Assembly: GCF_009707515.1 (NCBI RefSeq)
Contig: NZ_WLYI01000009.1
Location: 62,001 to 126,000, forward strand
Reading direction: 5' to 3'
From: Pseudomonas karstica
Lineage (GTDB): Bacteria; Pseudomonadota; Gammaproteobacteria; Pseudomonadales; Pseudomonadaceae
DNA: 64,000 bases
In this document: piece by piece, positions 15,872 to 24,969 of the stretch
Position numbering within the stretch: the first letter of the stretch is position 1
Layout: each line of letters opens with the position of its first letter
Made by a program: the position numbers and the translations under genes
The notes under the pieces: model-generated
The model's input: the letters and a program-made list of their open reading frames with translations, nothing else
Databases searched by the model: none
Told to the model about the DNA's origin: nothing

Positions 15872-17325
15872 CAGCGATTTTCCTGTTTGGCCAGATGGTC
15901 GCGAGCAAGGTCATGCAGCGAGCGAGGGGCGGGTTTGGGCGCGCTATGGTTTTGTGTCCATGGCCCAACGTTATTGGGCATCAGGGCGCGTAAACGAGTG
16001 ATGCCGAAGGCAAGCAACCGGTACAGCATGGGTGAGCTGTTGAGGCGCGCCCAGGCATTCCAGATAAAACGCTCCTTGCGTGAATATTTGCTGCCCTGGC
16101 CACGCATCACGGGATTAATACTGTCGGGAGCCTTGACGTTCTCTTCACGCAAGCGTCGCAACAATGCCGGGATTGGAATCTTGACCGGGCATACTTCACC
16201 GCAGGCACCACACAGCGATGAGGCGCTCGGATGATCGGGCACCTTTGCCAGGCCAACCAGGTGTGGGGTGATGATTTTTCCTATAGGACCGGGGTAGACC
16301 TCGCCGTAGGCGTGACCGCCGATTCGGGTGTACACCGGGCAGTGGTTCATACACGCGCCACAACGGATGCAATTCAAGGTCTGACGCAATTCACTGTCGG
16401 CAAAGGCCTGGCTGCGGCCGTTGTCCAGCAGCACCAGATGCACTTCCTCGGGGCCGTCCAACTCATCGGCCTTGCGCGGACCGGAGATCATGTTGACGTA
16501 GGTGGTAATCGGCTGGCCAAGGGCCGAGCGGGTCAGCAAGGACAGCAGCGGCACTACGTCCCTCAGGTTTTCGACGACTTTTTCGATACCGGTCACGGCG
16601 ATGTGTACCGGCGGTACTGTGGTCGACATACGGCCGTTGCCTTCGTTTTCCACCAACAGCAGGGTGCCGGTTTCAGCGACGGCGAAGTTGACGCCGGAAA
16701 CCCCGATGTCTGCTTCAAAGAATTTTTGCCGCAAGACGTTGCGGCCGATCTGGATCAGTTGATCGACGTCCTTGGTGTACTCCACGCCGAGTTTGTCGTG
16801 GAATAAGGATGCGACCTGGCCGGCATTCTTGTGGATCGCCGGCATAATGATGTGTGAAGGTTTCTCGTGGTCGAGTTGGACGATGAACTCACCCATGTCC
16901 GACTCCAGGCATTCGATGCCCTGTTCAGCGAGGACATGGTTCATTTCCATCTCTTCGCTGACCATTGACTTGCCCTTGATCACTTGTCGGGCCTCATGAG
17001 CACGGATGATCGAGAGGACGATGTCATTGGCCTCGTCCACCGTCTGCGCCCAGTGTACGGTCACACCATTGCGAGTCAGGTTCTGTTCAAGTTGCTCCAG
17101 CAGGTCGGGCAGCTTGGACAAGGCGCGGGCGCGGACAGCGTTGCCCAGTGCACGCAGGTGTTCACGCTCGTGGGCGTCGCTGAAGGAGGTTGCCCGTTTG
17201 GTCATCAGGGAGTCCATCGCACTGCGAAAGTTGTTTCGCAGTTGCGTATCGCCCAAGGCTTCGTGAGCGCGGGTGCGAAAGTCTTCCGATATATCGACGG
17301 TGGGAATCCGCGTTGCAGTGTTCAT
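15871..17325 (-). CDS. lutB: Lactate utilisation iron-sulfur protein B
   Basis: The protein has 484 residues, starting at ATG 17325, whose first bases overlap the lutA stop (ATGA); a longer frame upstream lies within lutA and is rejected. It has an N-terminal LUD domain (KGKSMVSEEMEMNHVL, GVSGVNFAVAETGTL) and a ferredoxin-like two-cluster segment (CIRCGACMNHCPVY, CGACGEVCPVKIP), then a C-terminal DUF3390-type tail. The protein relays electrons in the LutABC L-lactate oxidase. Its length is standard for the family. Confidence 0.94.
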   Translation of the reverse strand: MNTATRIPTVDISEDFRTRAHEALGDTQLRNNFRSAMDSLMTKRATSFSDAHEREHLRALGNAVRARALSKLPDLLEQLEQNLTRNGVTVHWAQTVDEANDIVLSIIRAHEARQVIKGKSMVSEEMEMNHVLAEQGIECLESDMGEFIVQLDHEKPSHIIMPAIHKNAGQVASLFHDKLGVEYTKDVDQLIQIGRNVLRQKFFEADIGVSGVNFAVAETGTLLLVENEGNGRMSTTVPPVHIAVTGIEKVVENLRDVVPLLSLLTRSALGQPITTYVNMISGPRKADELDGPEEVHLVLLDNGRSQAFADSELRQTLNCIRCGACMNHCPVYTRIGGHAYGEVYPGPIGKIITPHLVGLAKVPDHPSASSLCGACGEVCPVKIPIPALLRRLREENVKAPDSINPVMRGQGSKYSRKERFIWNAWARLNSSPMLYRLLAFGITRLRALMPNNVGPWTQNHSAPKPAPRSLHDLARDHLAKQENR

Positions 17326-18146
17326 CGCGTTCCACCCGTGCGTTTCCAGAGAAAGCTGGCCAGGTGTTGGCCGCGTATGGCTTCCTTTTGCTTTTCCAGG
17401 GCGCCATTGATGTTCATCAGGCAGCCGCAATCAGCACTCAAGACCTGGTGGGCGCCGGATTCCTTCAAGGCGCGGGTTTTGTCGGCGACCATCGCGCCGG
17501 AAATATCCGGCATCCGGATGCTGAATGTCCCACCAAATCCGCAGCATTCACTTTCGTGGCTGTGGTCGACACGTTCGACGTTCTGCAGTTGTGCCAGCAG
17601 TTCCCTGCCGTGGAGGTGAGTATTCATTTCTCGACGCGCCGAGCAGGAGGTATGCAGCGCAACCTTGACCGGAGCGCCGCTGTCCTTGAGCTGGACCTTA
17701 CACACCAACAACAGGAACTCAGCCAGCTCAAAAGTACGAGCGGCGAGGGCTTGTACCTGCTTCAGCGTTTCGGGCTCGTCCTTGAACAGGTCGGCGTAAT
17801 GCTCGCGCAGCATGCCCGCGCAGGATCCGGAAGGCACCACCACCGGGTAGTCTTCGGCGAACAGTGCCAATTGCGAACGCGCGACCTGCCGTGCTTGTTC
17901 GGTGTAGCCCGAGGTATAGGCCGGTTGTCCGCAGCAGCTTTGCCCTTGGGGGTAGTCGACGCGGATGCCTTCGCGCTCCAGCAGATGAATCGCGTCCATC
18001 CCGGCTTCGGGATAAAACAGATCCACCACACAGGTACCGAACAGGTAGACCGTGTGTGGTTTTACACTGGGGTACTGGCGTGGCTCGGGCAGCGGTGGCG
18101 CGACACGGGTGGCATTCGGCACGGCGTTGTAGAAAAGCTGGCTCAT
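17322..18146 (-). CDS. lutA: Lactate utilisation protein A (CCG-domain subunit)
   Basis: The protein has 274 residues with two cysteine-rich CCG domains (SCCGQPAYTSGY and ECCGFGGTFS), plus ADCGCLMN near the end. In LutA/LldE these bind iron-sulfur clusters or heterodisulfide-type centres. The N-terminal 30 residues (to KPHTVYLFGTC) are somewhat longer than in short LutA forms. First of the tightly coupled lutABC set; 139 bases separate it from lldP, with no clear terminator between. Confidence 0.92.
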   Translation of the reverse strand: MSQLFYNAVPNATRVAPPLPEPRQYPSVKPHTVYLFGTCVVDLFYPEAGMDAIHLLEREGIRVDYPQGQSCCGQPAYTSGYTEQARQVARSQLALFAEDYPVVVPSGSCAGMLREHYADLFKDEPETLKQVQALAARTFELAEFLLLVCKVQLKDSGAPVKVALHTSCSARREMNTHLHGRELLAQLQNVERVDHSHESECCGFGGTFSIRMPDISGAMVADKTRALKESGAHQVLSADCGCLMNINGALEKQKEAIRGQHLASFLWKRTGGTR

Positions 18147-18285
18147 CAGGCGCGTTCTCCGGGTGGTCCCGGTTATCCGTCGGTGTTGGCCGCCGAGAGG
18201 TCGACGACCAACATAGACCGGGTTGTGAATAGCTGATGCCGAAGTTGCTGTTCGGCGTCGGTTGTTACCCTGTTACGTATAGGGC

Positions 18286-19980
18286 TCAGTGCACCAGCAT
18301 GCCGGTTAACCAGTAGGCCTGGGCCAGGGTGATCAGGCCGACAATGGTGGCAAAGAACAGGCTGTGCTTGAGGGTGAAACGGAACAGATCGGATTCTTTG
18401 CCCACCAGTCCGGTCGCAGCACAGGCCACGGCGATCGATTGCGGGGAGATCATCTTGCCAGTCACGCCACCACTGGTATTTGCCGCTACCAATAGGGTGT
18501 CGTTGACACCGATCTGGTGGGCGGTGGTGGCCTGCAGGGAGCTGAACAGTGCGTTGGATGAGGTATCGGAGCCGGTCAGAAACACGCCCAGCCAGCCAAG
18601 GAACGGCGAGAAGAACGGAAAGGCTGCGCCAGTGCCGGCTAGAACCAGGGCCATGGTCGAGGACATGCCGGAGTAGTTGGTGACGAAGGCAAATGCCAGC
18701 ACCATGCCGATAGACAAAATTGGCCAGCGCAGTTCGTAGAAAGTTTCCTTCAAAGTGGTCAGACCAATTTTTATATTGATCTTCAGTACTAGCATCGAGA
18801 TCAGGGCGGAGAAGAAGATCGCCGTGCCGGTCGCGGAAATCGGGTCCAGTTTGAACACTGCTGGAATGGCGGTCGGGTTGGTGACGATAGGCGCGACCTT
18901 GATTACCAACTGATCCAGATGCGGGATCGCAATATTGAAGACCCAGCCGTACATCGAACCACCTGCGGCAAACATTGCCTTGAACGGTTTGAGGGTCCAG
19001 AGGGTGACCAGGGCCGTCAGGATCAGGAACGGTGACCAGGCCTTGAAGATTTCCCCCAGGCTGTAAGGCGAAGCTTCAGTGCTGCGAGGCAGGCCGAAAC
19101 CACCGGCGCTGGCTGTGATCGCAGTGCCGGATGTTGCCCCGGCAATCTGAGCGCCCACGGTGCGCTTGGGCTGCCAGACTTTCAGGAACAGCGTCAGGGA
19201 AATCAAGCTGGCCAGGGCCGAGGTGATGTCCGGCAGTTCCGGGCCGATATAGTTCGAGGTGAAGTACTGGGTGACGGCAAAGCTGAAGCCCGCGACCAGT
19301 GCGGCCGGCCAGGTTTCCTTGACGCCTCGTAGGCCGTCCATCATGAACACCAGCCAGAACGGCACGAACATCGACAGCAGCGGCAGTTGGCGGCCGGCCA
19401 TGGCGCCGATCTTGAACGCGTCGATGCCGGTCACCTGGCCGGCAACGATGATCGGAATCCCCAAGGCGCCGAAGGCTACCGGCGCGGTGTTGGCAATCAA
19501 GCACAGGCCGGCGGCGTACAGCGGGTTAAAGCCCAGCCCTACCAGCAGGGCGGCGGTAATCGCTACCGGTGCGCCGAAGCCGGCGGCACCTTCCAGGAAG
19601 GCGCCGAAGCAGAAGCCGATCAACAGTACTTGCAGGCGCTGGTCGTCGGTAATCGACAACACGGAGCTGCGGATGACTTCGAACTGGCCGCTTTTGACCG
19701 TCAGTTTGTAGAGGAATACGGCAGCAACAATGATCCAGGCGATCGGCCATAGGCCATAGGCAAACCCGTAGCCGGCGGCGGCGAGGGCCATATCGACGGG
19801 CATCTTGAAGGCGAAGATCGCTACCAGGATCGACAGCGCCAAGGTGATGCTGCCGGCCACGTGGCCTTTGAGGCGAAACACGGCCAGGGCCAGGAAGAAG
19901 AACACGATGGGAATAACGGCGGCCAATGCGGACAGGCCGAGGCTGCCGAGTGGGCTATAGAGTTGTTGCCAGGTTTGCAT
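18286..19980 (-). CDS. lldP: L-lactate permease
   Basis: The 564-residue membrane protein has about 12-14 hydrophobic segments and the LctP-family patterns [20 protein letters not shown] and [12 protein letters not shown]. It imports lactate (and often glycolate) by proton symport. It is the first gene of the leftward lactate operon lldP-lutA-lutB-lutC-dld. An LldR-type operator lies 52-68 bases upstream of its ATG, so lactate control is expected. Confidence 0.95.
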   Translation of the reverse strand: MQTWQQLYSPLGSLGLSALAAVIPIVFFFLALAVFRLKGHVAGSITLALSILVAIFAFKMPVDMALAAAGYGFAYGLWPIAWIIVAAVFLYKLTVKSGQFEVIRSSVLSITDDQRLQVLLIGFCFGAFLEGAAGFGAPVAITAALLVGLGFNPLYAAGLCLIANTAPVAFGALGIPIIVAGQVTGIDAFKIGAMAGRQLPLLSMFVPFWLVFMMDGLRGVKETWPAALVAGFSFAVTQYFTSNYIGPELPDITSALASLISLTLFLKVWQPKRTVGAQIAGATSGTAITASAGGFGLPRSTEASPYSLGEIFKAWSPFLILTALVTLWTLKPFKAMFAAGGSMYGWVFNIAIPHLDQLVIKVAPIVTNPTAIPAVFKLDPISATGTAIFFSALISMLVLKINIKIGLTTLKETFYELRWPILSIGMVLAFAFVTNYSGMSSTMALVLAGTGAAFPFFSPFLGWLGVFLTGSDTSSNALFSSLQATTAHQIGVNDTLLVAANTSGGVTGKMISPQSIAVACAATGLVGKESDLFRFTLKHSLFFATIVGLITLAQAYWLTGMLVH

Positions 19981-20031
19981 GTGGGGTGGCCCCTAATTGT
20001 TGTTGGTCAGGCACTGCTAGCTAATATGGAT

Positions 20032-20048
20032 AATTGGTAATACCAATT
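20032..20048. promoter_or_regulatory. LldR-type operator
   Basis: AATTGGT-AAT-ACCAATT is a perfect 7-3-7 inverted repeat. It fits the known LldR operator pattern TTGGT-N3-ACCAA of Pseudomonas and enteric lactate operons. It lies between the divergent lldP and lldR genes. Confidence 0.85.
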
Positions 20049-20239
20049 TACAATGGCTGTTGGCTAGGTTAAGAGTCTTCCGGGGGCGTGTCAATTTGCC
20101 GCTGTTGAAACTTTGGTCGAATGCCAATAGGTGGTGACGCTGATCTGGTGAATCAAAGGCGCGCTGATAGGTGCCGCCGAGGCGGCAATAGGCCAGAATA
20201 GAGGCCCTGGCGAGTGGTCGGGATTGTGGAGAGTAAGTT

Positions 20240-21007
20240 ATGGGCTTTGATCAGGTGCATCAGCGCCGTTTGTCTGACGATATTGTCGAGCAGCTTGAGG
20301 GAATGATCCTTGAGGGCACGCTGAAGTCGGGCGAGCGCTTGCCGGCTGAACGTGCGTTGGCCGAGCAGTTCGGTGTGTCGCGACCGTCGTTGCGTGAGGC
20401 CATCCAGAAACTGGCGGCAAAGGGTTTGCTGGTCAGCCGTCAGGGCGGTGGTAATTATGTGGTGGAGTCGTTGGGCTCAACCTTCAGTGACCCGCTGCTG
20501 CATCTGTTGGAAAACAATCCTGAGGCCCAGAGCGACCTGTTGGAGTTTCGGCAGACCCTTGAAGCGTCTTGCGCCTATTACGCGGCGTTGCGCGCCACCG
20601 AAGTGGATCGCGAGCGGCTCACCGCCGCATTTGAAGCGCTACAGGATTGCTACGCGCGGGCGGATGAAGTGAGCCGGGTGGAAGAGGGCGCGGCCGATGC
20701 GCGCTTTCATCTGGCCATTGCCGAGGCCAGTCATAACGCCGTATTGCTGCACACCATTCGTGGCTTGTTCGACCTGCTCAAACGTAACGTGGTGACCAAC
20801 ATTGGCGGCATGTATCAGCAGCGCGCCGAAACACGGGATATGCTGATCAGTCAGCACCGGGATTTGTACCTGGCGATCATCGAAGGGCGAGCGGAGCAGG
20901 CACGAGAGATTTCAACACGTCACCTGCTCTATGTGCAGGAAGTGCTGGAAGAAGTACGTCATGAAGTTCAGCGCATGGCCCGGGCGGAGCGGCGCAAGGG
21001 GAAGTAG
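20240..21007 (+). CDS. lldR: GntR-family lactate regulator LldR
   Basis: The 255-residue protein has a winged helix-turn-helix at the N-terminus (GERLPAERALAEQFGVSRPS, then LREAIQKLAAKGLL) and an all-helical FCD ligand-binding domain of the FadR subfamily (about 90-235) with conserved metal-ligand positions (D..FH..I, H..N). The family member LldR represses lactate genes until lactate binds. It is divergent from the lactate operon with the operator between. PdhR is the close alternative, but the neighbourhood favours LldR. Confidence 0.92.
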   Translation: MGFDQVHQRRLSDDIVEQLEGMILEGTLKSGERLPAERALAEQFGVSRPSLREAIQKLAAKGLLVSRQGGGNYVVESLGSTFSDPLLHLLENNPEAQSDLLEFRQTLEASCAYYAALRATEVDRERLTAAFEALQDCYARADEVSRVEEGAADARFHLAIAEASHNAVLLHTIRGLFDLLKRNVVTNIGGMYQQRAETRDMLISQHRDLYLAIIEGRAEQAREISTRHLLYVQEVLEEVRHEVQRMARAERRKGK

Positions 21008-21037
21008 TCGAGGGCGTTTGGGCGCCCTCGTAGGGTG

Positions 21038-21520
21038 TCAGTCTTCTTTGCCCTTGTTGCGTACGGCGCGTTGCAATTCCCGATTGGAATCGCGTTCGCG
21101 CTCGGTGTCACGCTTGTCGTATTCTTTTTTGCCCTTGCCCAGAGCGATCTCGCACTTGATCAAGTGCTTGCTCCAATACCACGACAGGCAGATGCAGGCA
21201 TAACCCTTTTGTTGCACGGCGGCGGCCAGCTTTTCCAGTTCGCGGGCATTGAGCAGCAGCTTGCGCGTGCGCACCGGGTCGGCAATAACGTGGGTGCTGG
21301 CAGTGTTCAGCGGAGTGATATGGCTGCCGAGCAGCCATGCTTCGCCATCCTTGAGCAGCACGTAGCTGTCGACCAGCTGCAGCTTGCTTGCACGCAGACT
21401 CTTTACTTCCCAGCCGGCCAGGACCAGACCAGCCTCGAACCGATGCTCGATGAAGTAATCGTGTCGCGCCTTCTTGTTTTGCGCGATGGTCCCTGTTGGG
21501 TGTTTCTTTTGTTTAGCCAT
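21038..21520 (-). CDS. smpB: SsrA-binding protein SmpB
   Basis: The 160-residue protein starts at ATG 21520 ([19 protein letters not shown]); upstream in-frame codons give no SmpB-like residues. Conserved features are [20 protein letters not shown], the oligonucleotide-binding beta barrel, and the basic tail [20 protein letters not shown] that enters the ribosomal mRNA channel. It binds tmRNA (ssrA at 11478-11871) and brings it to stalled ribosomes. It is divergent from the sodium-dependent transporter gene. Confidence 0.97.
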   Translation of the reverse strand: MAKQKKHPTGTIAQNKKARHDYFIEHRFEAGLVLAGWEVKSLRASKLQLVDSYVLLKDGEAWLLGSHITPLNTASTHVIADPVRTRKLLLNARELEKLAAAVQQKGYACICLSWYWSKHLIKCEIALGKGKKEYDKRDTERERDSNRELQRAVRNKGKED

Positions 21521-21637
21521 AGGGGCGGCATTATAGGGAGTTGCGAGCGTGTCGGCTACGGTCAACCTGCGTGCTTGAGCGTGTTGTTTGAATCCCGGAC
21601 AATGCGCGCTCTTTTTTGATCGGTTGGGCGTGTAACG

Positions 21638-23041
21638 ATGTCGACGGACAAGGTTTCTGTCCACGGAGGGTGGGCAAGCCGCTGGGTCTTCGTACTCGCT
21701 GCCACCGGCTCTGCGGTAGGCTTGGGAAGTATCTGGAAGTTTCCCTATATGGTGGGGATGTACGGCGGCGGGGCATTTGTCCTGGTATTTTTGGCCTGTA
21801 TCGCCCTCATCGGTCTGCCTGTCATGTTGGCCGAGACCCTGATTGGCCGGCGTGCTCGGCAAAGCCCGGCGAATGCCCTGAAGGTATTGGCCCTGGAGGC
21901 CGGGCATTCGGCGCGCTGGTCCTGGTGGGCCTTCGCCGGAATGATTGCGGCGCTGTTGATCCTGTCTTTTTATAGCGTGGTCGGTGGTTGGTCACTGGAC
22001 TACATCATTGATATGGGGCGCGGCGACTTTCAGGGCGTGACGGCCGAGCAGGTCGCAGCCTACTTTGACAAGGTGGTGGCGGACCCTTGGCGCCTGACAT
22101 TCTGGCACACACTCTTTATGGTGTTGTCTGCCTTGGTGATAGCCAGGGGAGTGGTGGCCGGGCTTGAGCGCAGCTTGCGGATCATGATGCCGCTGTTGTT
22201 CGTGATGTTGCTGGTACTGCTGGGATACAGCATGACCACCGGGTACTTCATGGAGGGGCTGCATTTCATGTTCGACTTCAACTCCGAGCGGTTGCTCGAA
22301 GGGTTGCTGCCGGCCATGGGGCATGCGTTCTTTTCTCTGAGCGTCGGTGTCGGCTCTATCATGATTTATGGGGCGTATATGCCCAAGGGTGCATCACTCT
22401 CGGGGACTGTGGTCGGTGTTGCGCTGCTGGATACGTTTGTCTCACTTTTGGCGGGAATGGCGTTGTTTCCCATTGTCTTCGCTGCAGGCTTGAGCCCGAG
22501 TGAAGGCCCAGGATTGATGTTTGTCAGCTTGCCATTTGCTTTTGGTAGCGTGGCTTTCGGGCAGTTGATGGGGGTAGTGTTTTTTGTGCTGGTGGCCATT
22601 GCCGCCTGGAGTTCGGCGATCTCTTTGCTGGAGCCCATGGTGGCCTATCTGGTGGAGCGTACAAAGGTTAAGCGTGCCTGGGTTACCTTCTGGTTGGCCT
22701 TCAGTTGCTGGTTTGTTGGTTTGGGAACGGTGTTTTCCTTTAATATCTGGCAGCAGGCCAGGTTTTTCGTGAGCGAGGATGGCGCCTTTCGCCTTTATCA
22801 ATGGGGCGCCGCCAGTGGCTTGGATTTCTTTGGTGTCATTGATTTCTTCACATCGCGAATCATGTTGCCCTTGGGTGGTTTGTGTTTCGTGGTGTTTGCG
22901 GGTTGGGTGATGGGGCGCGAAGCTGTTCGGGATGAGCTGTCGATTCGTAGCCCGGCAATGTTCGCCCTGGCTTTCTTCTTGATGCGCTATATAGCGCCCA
23001 TCGGCATTCTTGTAGTGTTTGCCGCTCAGTTGTGGAAATAA
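21638..23041 (+). CDS. Sodium-dependent transporter, SNF (NSS) family
   Basis: The 467-residue membrane protein has about 12 hydrophobic segments. The N-terminal signature [16 protein letters not shown] and the [13 protein letters not shown] segment identify the neurotransmitter:sodium symporter family (LeuT/TnaT/MhsT relatives), whose bacterial members import amino acids with sodium. Substrate cannot be told from sequence. It lies between smpB and ratA on the plus strand, 7 bases before the ratA start. Confidence 0.9.
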   Translation: MSTDKVSVHGGWASRWVFVLAATGSAVGLGSIWKFPYMVGMYGGGAFVLVFLACIALIGLPVMLAETLIGRRARQSPANALKVLALEAGHSARWSWWAFAGMIAALLILSFYSVVGGWSLDYIIDMGRGDFQGVTAEQVAAYFDKVVADPWRLTFWHTLFMVLSALVIARGVVAGLERSLRIMMPLLFVMLLVLLGYSMTTGYFMEGLHFMFDFNSERLLEGLLPAMGHAFFSLSVGVGSIMIYGAYMPKGASLSGTVVGVALLDTFVSLLAGMALFPIVFAAGLSPSEGPGLMFVSLPFAFGSVAFGQLMGVVFFVLVAIAAWSSAISLLEPMVAYLVERTKVKRAWVTFWLAFSCWFVGLGTVFSFNIWQQARFFVSEDGAFRLYQWGAASGLDFFGVIDFFTSRIMLPLGGLCFVVFAGWVMGREAVRDELSIRSPAMFALAFFLMRYIAPIGILVVFAAQLWK

Positions 23042-23048
23042 CGTTCAC

Positions 23049-23483
23049 ATGACGACGCATATTCAACGCTCGGCCCTGCTGCCCTATCCGGCGCAAGCGC
23101 TCTATGACCTGGTCAATGATGTGGCGCGTTATCCTGAATTTCTGCCTTGGTGCTCGTCTGCCGAGGTGCTGGAGAGCAGTGATGAGCACATGCGCGCCAG
23201 CCTGGCAGTGGCCAAGGGCGGGTTCAGTCAGCACTTCGTCACGCGTAATACCTTGGTGCCCGGAGAGTCTATCGAGATGAATCTGGAGGAGGGGCCGTTC
23301 AATCAGTTGCACGGTGTCTGGGTTTTTAAGGTGTTGAATGACAAGGCCTGCAAGATCAGCCTGGACCTGTCGTTTGATTATGCCGGGCCGGTGGTTCGGG
23401 CGACTCTCGGGCCGCTGTTCAATCAGGCGGCGAATACGCTGGTGGATGCGTTCTGTCAGCGGGCCAAGCAATTGCATGGCTGA
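23049..23483 (+). CDS. ratA: RatA-type START-domain protein (COQ10-like)
   Basis: The 145-aa protein starts at ATG 23049 (MTTHIQRSALLPYPAQALY); the frame is open 10 codons further upstream into the transporter gene. It has the COQ10/polyketide-cyclase fold pattern: VNDVARYPEFLPWCSSAEV, FSQHFVTRN, and LGPLFNQAANTLVDAF. E. coli RatA was described as a toxin that blocks 70S assembly; the fold also matches ubiquinone-binding COQ10 proteins, so a lipid-carrier role is an equally good reading. It overlaps ratB by 8 bases. Confidence 0.9.
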   Translation: MTTHIQRSALLPYPAQALYDLVNDVARYPEFLPWCSSAEVLESSDEHMRASLAVAKGGFSQHFVTRNTLVPGESIEMNLEEGPFNQLHGVWVFKVLNDKACKISLDLSFDYAGPVVRATLGPLFNQAANTLVDAFCQRAKQLHG

Positions 23484-23790
23484 GTCAGTCGTCGAAATTG
23501 AAGTCGTGTATGCCGCTGTGAATCGTCAGGTGTTGCTGGCTTTGTCCGTTGCAACGGGCTCCAGCCTGAGGGCAGCGGTGCAAAGCTCGCAGATTGCTGC
23601 GCAGTTTCCGGAACTGGATCTGGCCACCTGTCCTTTGGGGATCTTCGGCAAGGTTGTGTCTGACGCGGATGTCCGTGCAGTGCAAGCTGGGGACCGCATT
23701 GAAATCTACCGGCCGTTGCTGGCTGACCCCATGGAGATTCGTCGTCTGCGCGCAGCCAGGGCAGCCAAGGCGAAACAGCAGGGTTCTTGA
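23476..23790 (+). CDS. RnfH/RatB family ubiquitin-like protein
   Basis: The 104-aa protein starts at ATG 23476, inside the end of ratA. The beta-grasp pattern is visible: VEIEVVYAAVNRQVLLAL, LGIFGKVVSDADVRAVQAGDR, and the final IYRPLLADPMEIRRLRAARA, which is characteristic of RnfH. Biochemical role is not settled in the family. The ratA-ratB-bamE-fur order is typical of gamma-proteobacteria. Confidence 0.9.
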   Translation: MAESVVEIEVVYAAVNRQVLLALSVATGSSLRAAVQSSQIAAQFPELDLATCPLGIFGKVVSDADVRAVQAGDRIEIYRPLLADPMEIRRLRAARAAKAKQQGS

Positions 23791-23811
23791 TTTCGTGAAG
23801 TGCCAGACAAC

Positions 23812-23837
23812 AAAAAGCCCGGCATGCCGGGCTTTTT
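23812..23837. terminator. Bidirectional terminator between ratB and bamE
   Basis: AAAAAGCCCGGC-AT-GCCGGGCTTTTT: a 12-base perfect inverted repeat with A- and T-runs on both sides, serving the convergent genes. Confidence 0.92.
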
Positions 23838-23852
23838 GCTGAGGTTTCAACT

Positions 23853-24380
23853 TTATTGCGGGCTGGTGTCCAGAGGGGCAGGCGCCGGGACCGGAACGGT
23901 CTGTACATCATCGACGTCTTTCTGGATCTGATCCAGCAAGGAGCCTGGCTTGGCCGGCACCTCGGACTTGGGCTCCTCGGCATTCTGCGTAGGTGCCGTG
24001 ACATTGGTGTCGTTATCTTTGCCCAGCAACGCTTCATCACGGCTCACGCCAGGCATGAAATCACCCGACAGGCTGACGAGTTGGTCAGTGTCATTGAATA
24101 TGACGCTGACGCGCTCCTGCTGGCGTTCACCGCCACCAGGCTGGATGCTATAAAGATAATCCCAGCGATCGGCATGGAATGTGTCGGTCAGCAGGGGGTT
24201 ACCCATGATAAACCGTACTTGCCGTCGGGTCATTCCCGGGCGTAACTGGTCTATCATGTCCTGCGTGACGACATTGCCCTGCTGGATGTCGATTTTGTAA
24301 ACCCCGGGGAATGAACAACCGGCGAGTGCGAGCAGTCCCACAAAGGTGAAACTGGTTAGCAAGAGCTTGGTGTTTTGCAT
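23853..24380 (-). CDS. bamE: Outer membrane assembly lipoprotein BamE
   Basis: The protein has 175 residues. The signal peptide ends in a lipobox (LLALAGC) with the lipid-carrying Cys at about residue 22. The SmpA/OmlA domain follows: [40 protein letters not shown]. BamE stabilises the BamA-BamD complex that inserts outer-membrane proteins. The tail beyond residue about 120 ([12 protein letters not shown] to the end) is a Pro/Ala/Glu-rich extension typical of Pseudomonas OmlA. Divergent from fur. Confidence 0.95.
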   Translation of the reverse strand: MQNTKLLLTSFTFVGLLALAGCSFPGVYKIDIQQGNVVTQDMIDQLRPGMTRRQVRFIMGNPLLTDTFHADRWDYLYSIQPGGGERQQERVSVIFNDTDQLVSLSGDFMPGVSRDEALLGKDNDTNVTAPTQNAEEPKSEVPAKPGSLLDQIQKDVDDVQTVPVPAPAPLDTSPQ

Positions 24381-24478
24381 CGGTGGGCGACTTCCACTAT
24401 CTTGGCTGGGACAACGTAAACGCCGATCATACCCGTATTAAGAGAAGCTGCGAAGCAGCATCCGCGAGAAAGCTAACC

Positions 24479-24883
24479 ATGGTTGAAAATAGCGAACTAC
24501 GCAAAGCCGGTCTTAAAGTGACTCTGCCACGGGTCAAGATTCTACAAATGCTTGATTCTGCTGAGCAGCGTCATATGAGTGCCGAGGATGTTTACAAGGC
24601 ACTCATGGAGTCTAACGAGGACGTCGGCCTGGCCACGGTTTACCGTGTGCTGACCCAGTTTGAAGCCGCAGGGCTGGTGGTTCGTCATAATTTCGACGGC
24701 GGTCATGCAGTATTCGAACTGGCTGACAGTGGTCACCACGACCATATGGTTGATGTGGAAACGGGCGAAGTGGTTGAGTTTGTCAGCCTGGAAATCGAGA
24801 AGCTTCAGAAGGCTATCGCCGAGGAGCATGGAGTCGAATTAGTGGACCACAATTTGGTTCTGTACATACGTAAGAAAAAGTAA
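24479..24883 (+). CDS. fur: Ferric uptake regulator Fur
   Basis: The protein has 134 residues and starts at ATG 24479 (MVENSELRKAGLKVT). It has the N-terminal winged helix (PRVKILQMLDSAEQRHMS, GLATVYRVLTQFE) and the metal site HHDHMVDVETGEV. The paired C-terminal Cys-x-x-Cys found in many Fur proteins is absent here, as in other Pseudomonas Fur. With Fe(II) it represses siderophore and iron-uptake genes. It ends at a strong hairpin shared with the convergent recN. Confidence 0.96.
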   Translation: MVENSELRKAGLKVTLPRVKILQMLDSAEQRHMSAEDVYKALMESNEDVGLATVYRVLTQFEAAGLVVRHNFDGGHAVFELADSGHHDHMVDVETGEVVEFVSLEIEKLQKAIAEEHGVELVDHNLVLYIRKKK

Positions 24884-24915
24884 GAAAAGCTACGCAGGCC
24901 ACTCTGCGGAACAAT

Positions 24916-24941
24916 CGAAGGCGACCTCAGGGTCGCCTTCG
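24916..24941. terminator. Terminator shared by fur and recN
   Basis: GAAGGCGACC/GGTCGCCTTC stem with loop TCAG; short T-rich tail. It lies between the two convergent genes. Confidence 0.8.
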
Positions 24942-24969
24942 TGCTTTCAGATTGTCTATCAATCGTGGC

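Noticed and set aside
17326..17430. Longer N-terminus for lutB
   Set aside because: These codons lie inside lutA; the ATGA overlap at 17325 and normal LutB length favour the shorter form.
23049..23790. ratA-ratB as a classical toxin-antitoxin pair
   Set aside because: The locus is conserved core genome and RatA fits a COQ10 lipid-binding fold; addiction-module behaviour is not supported here.
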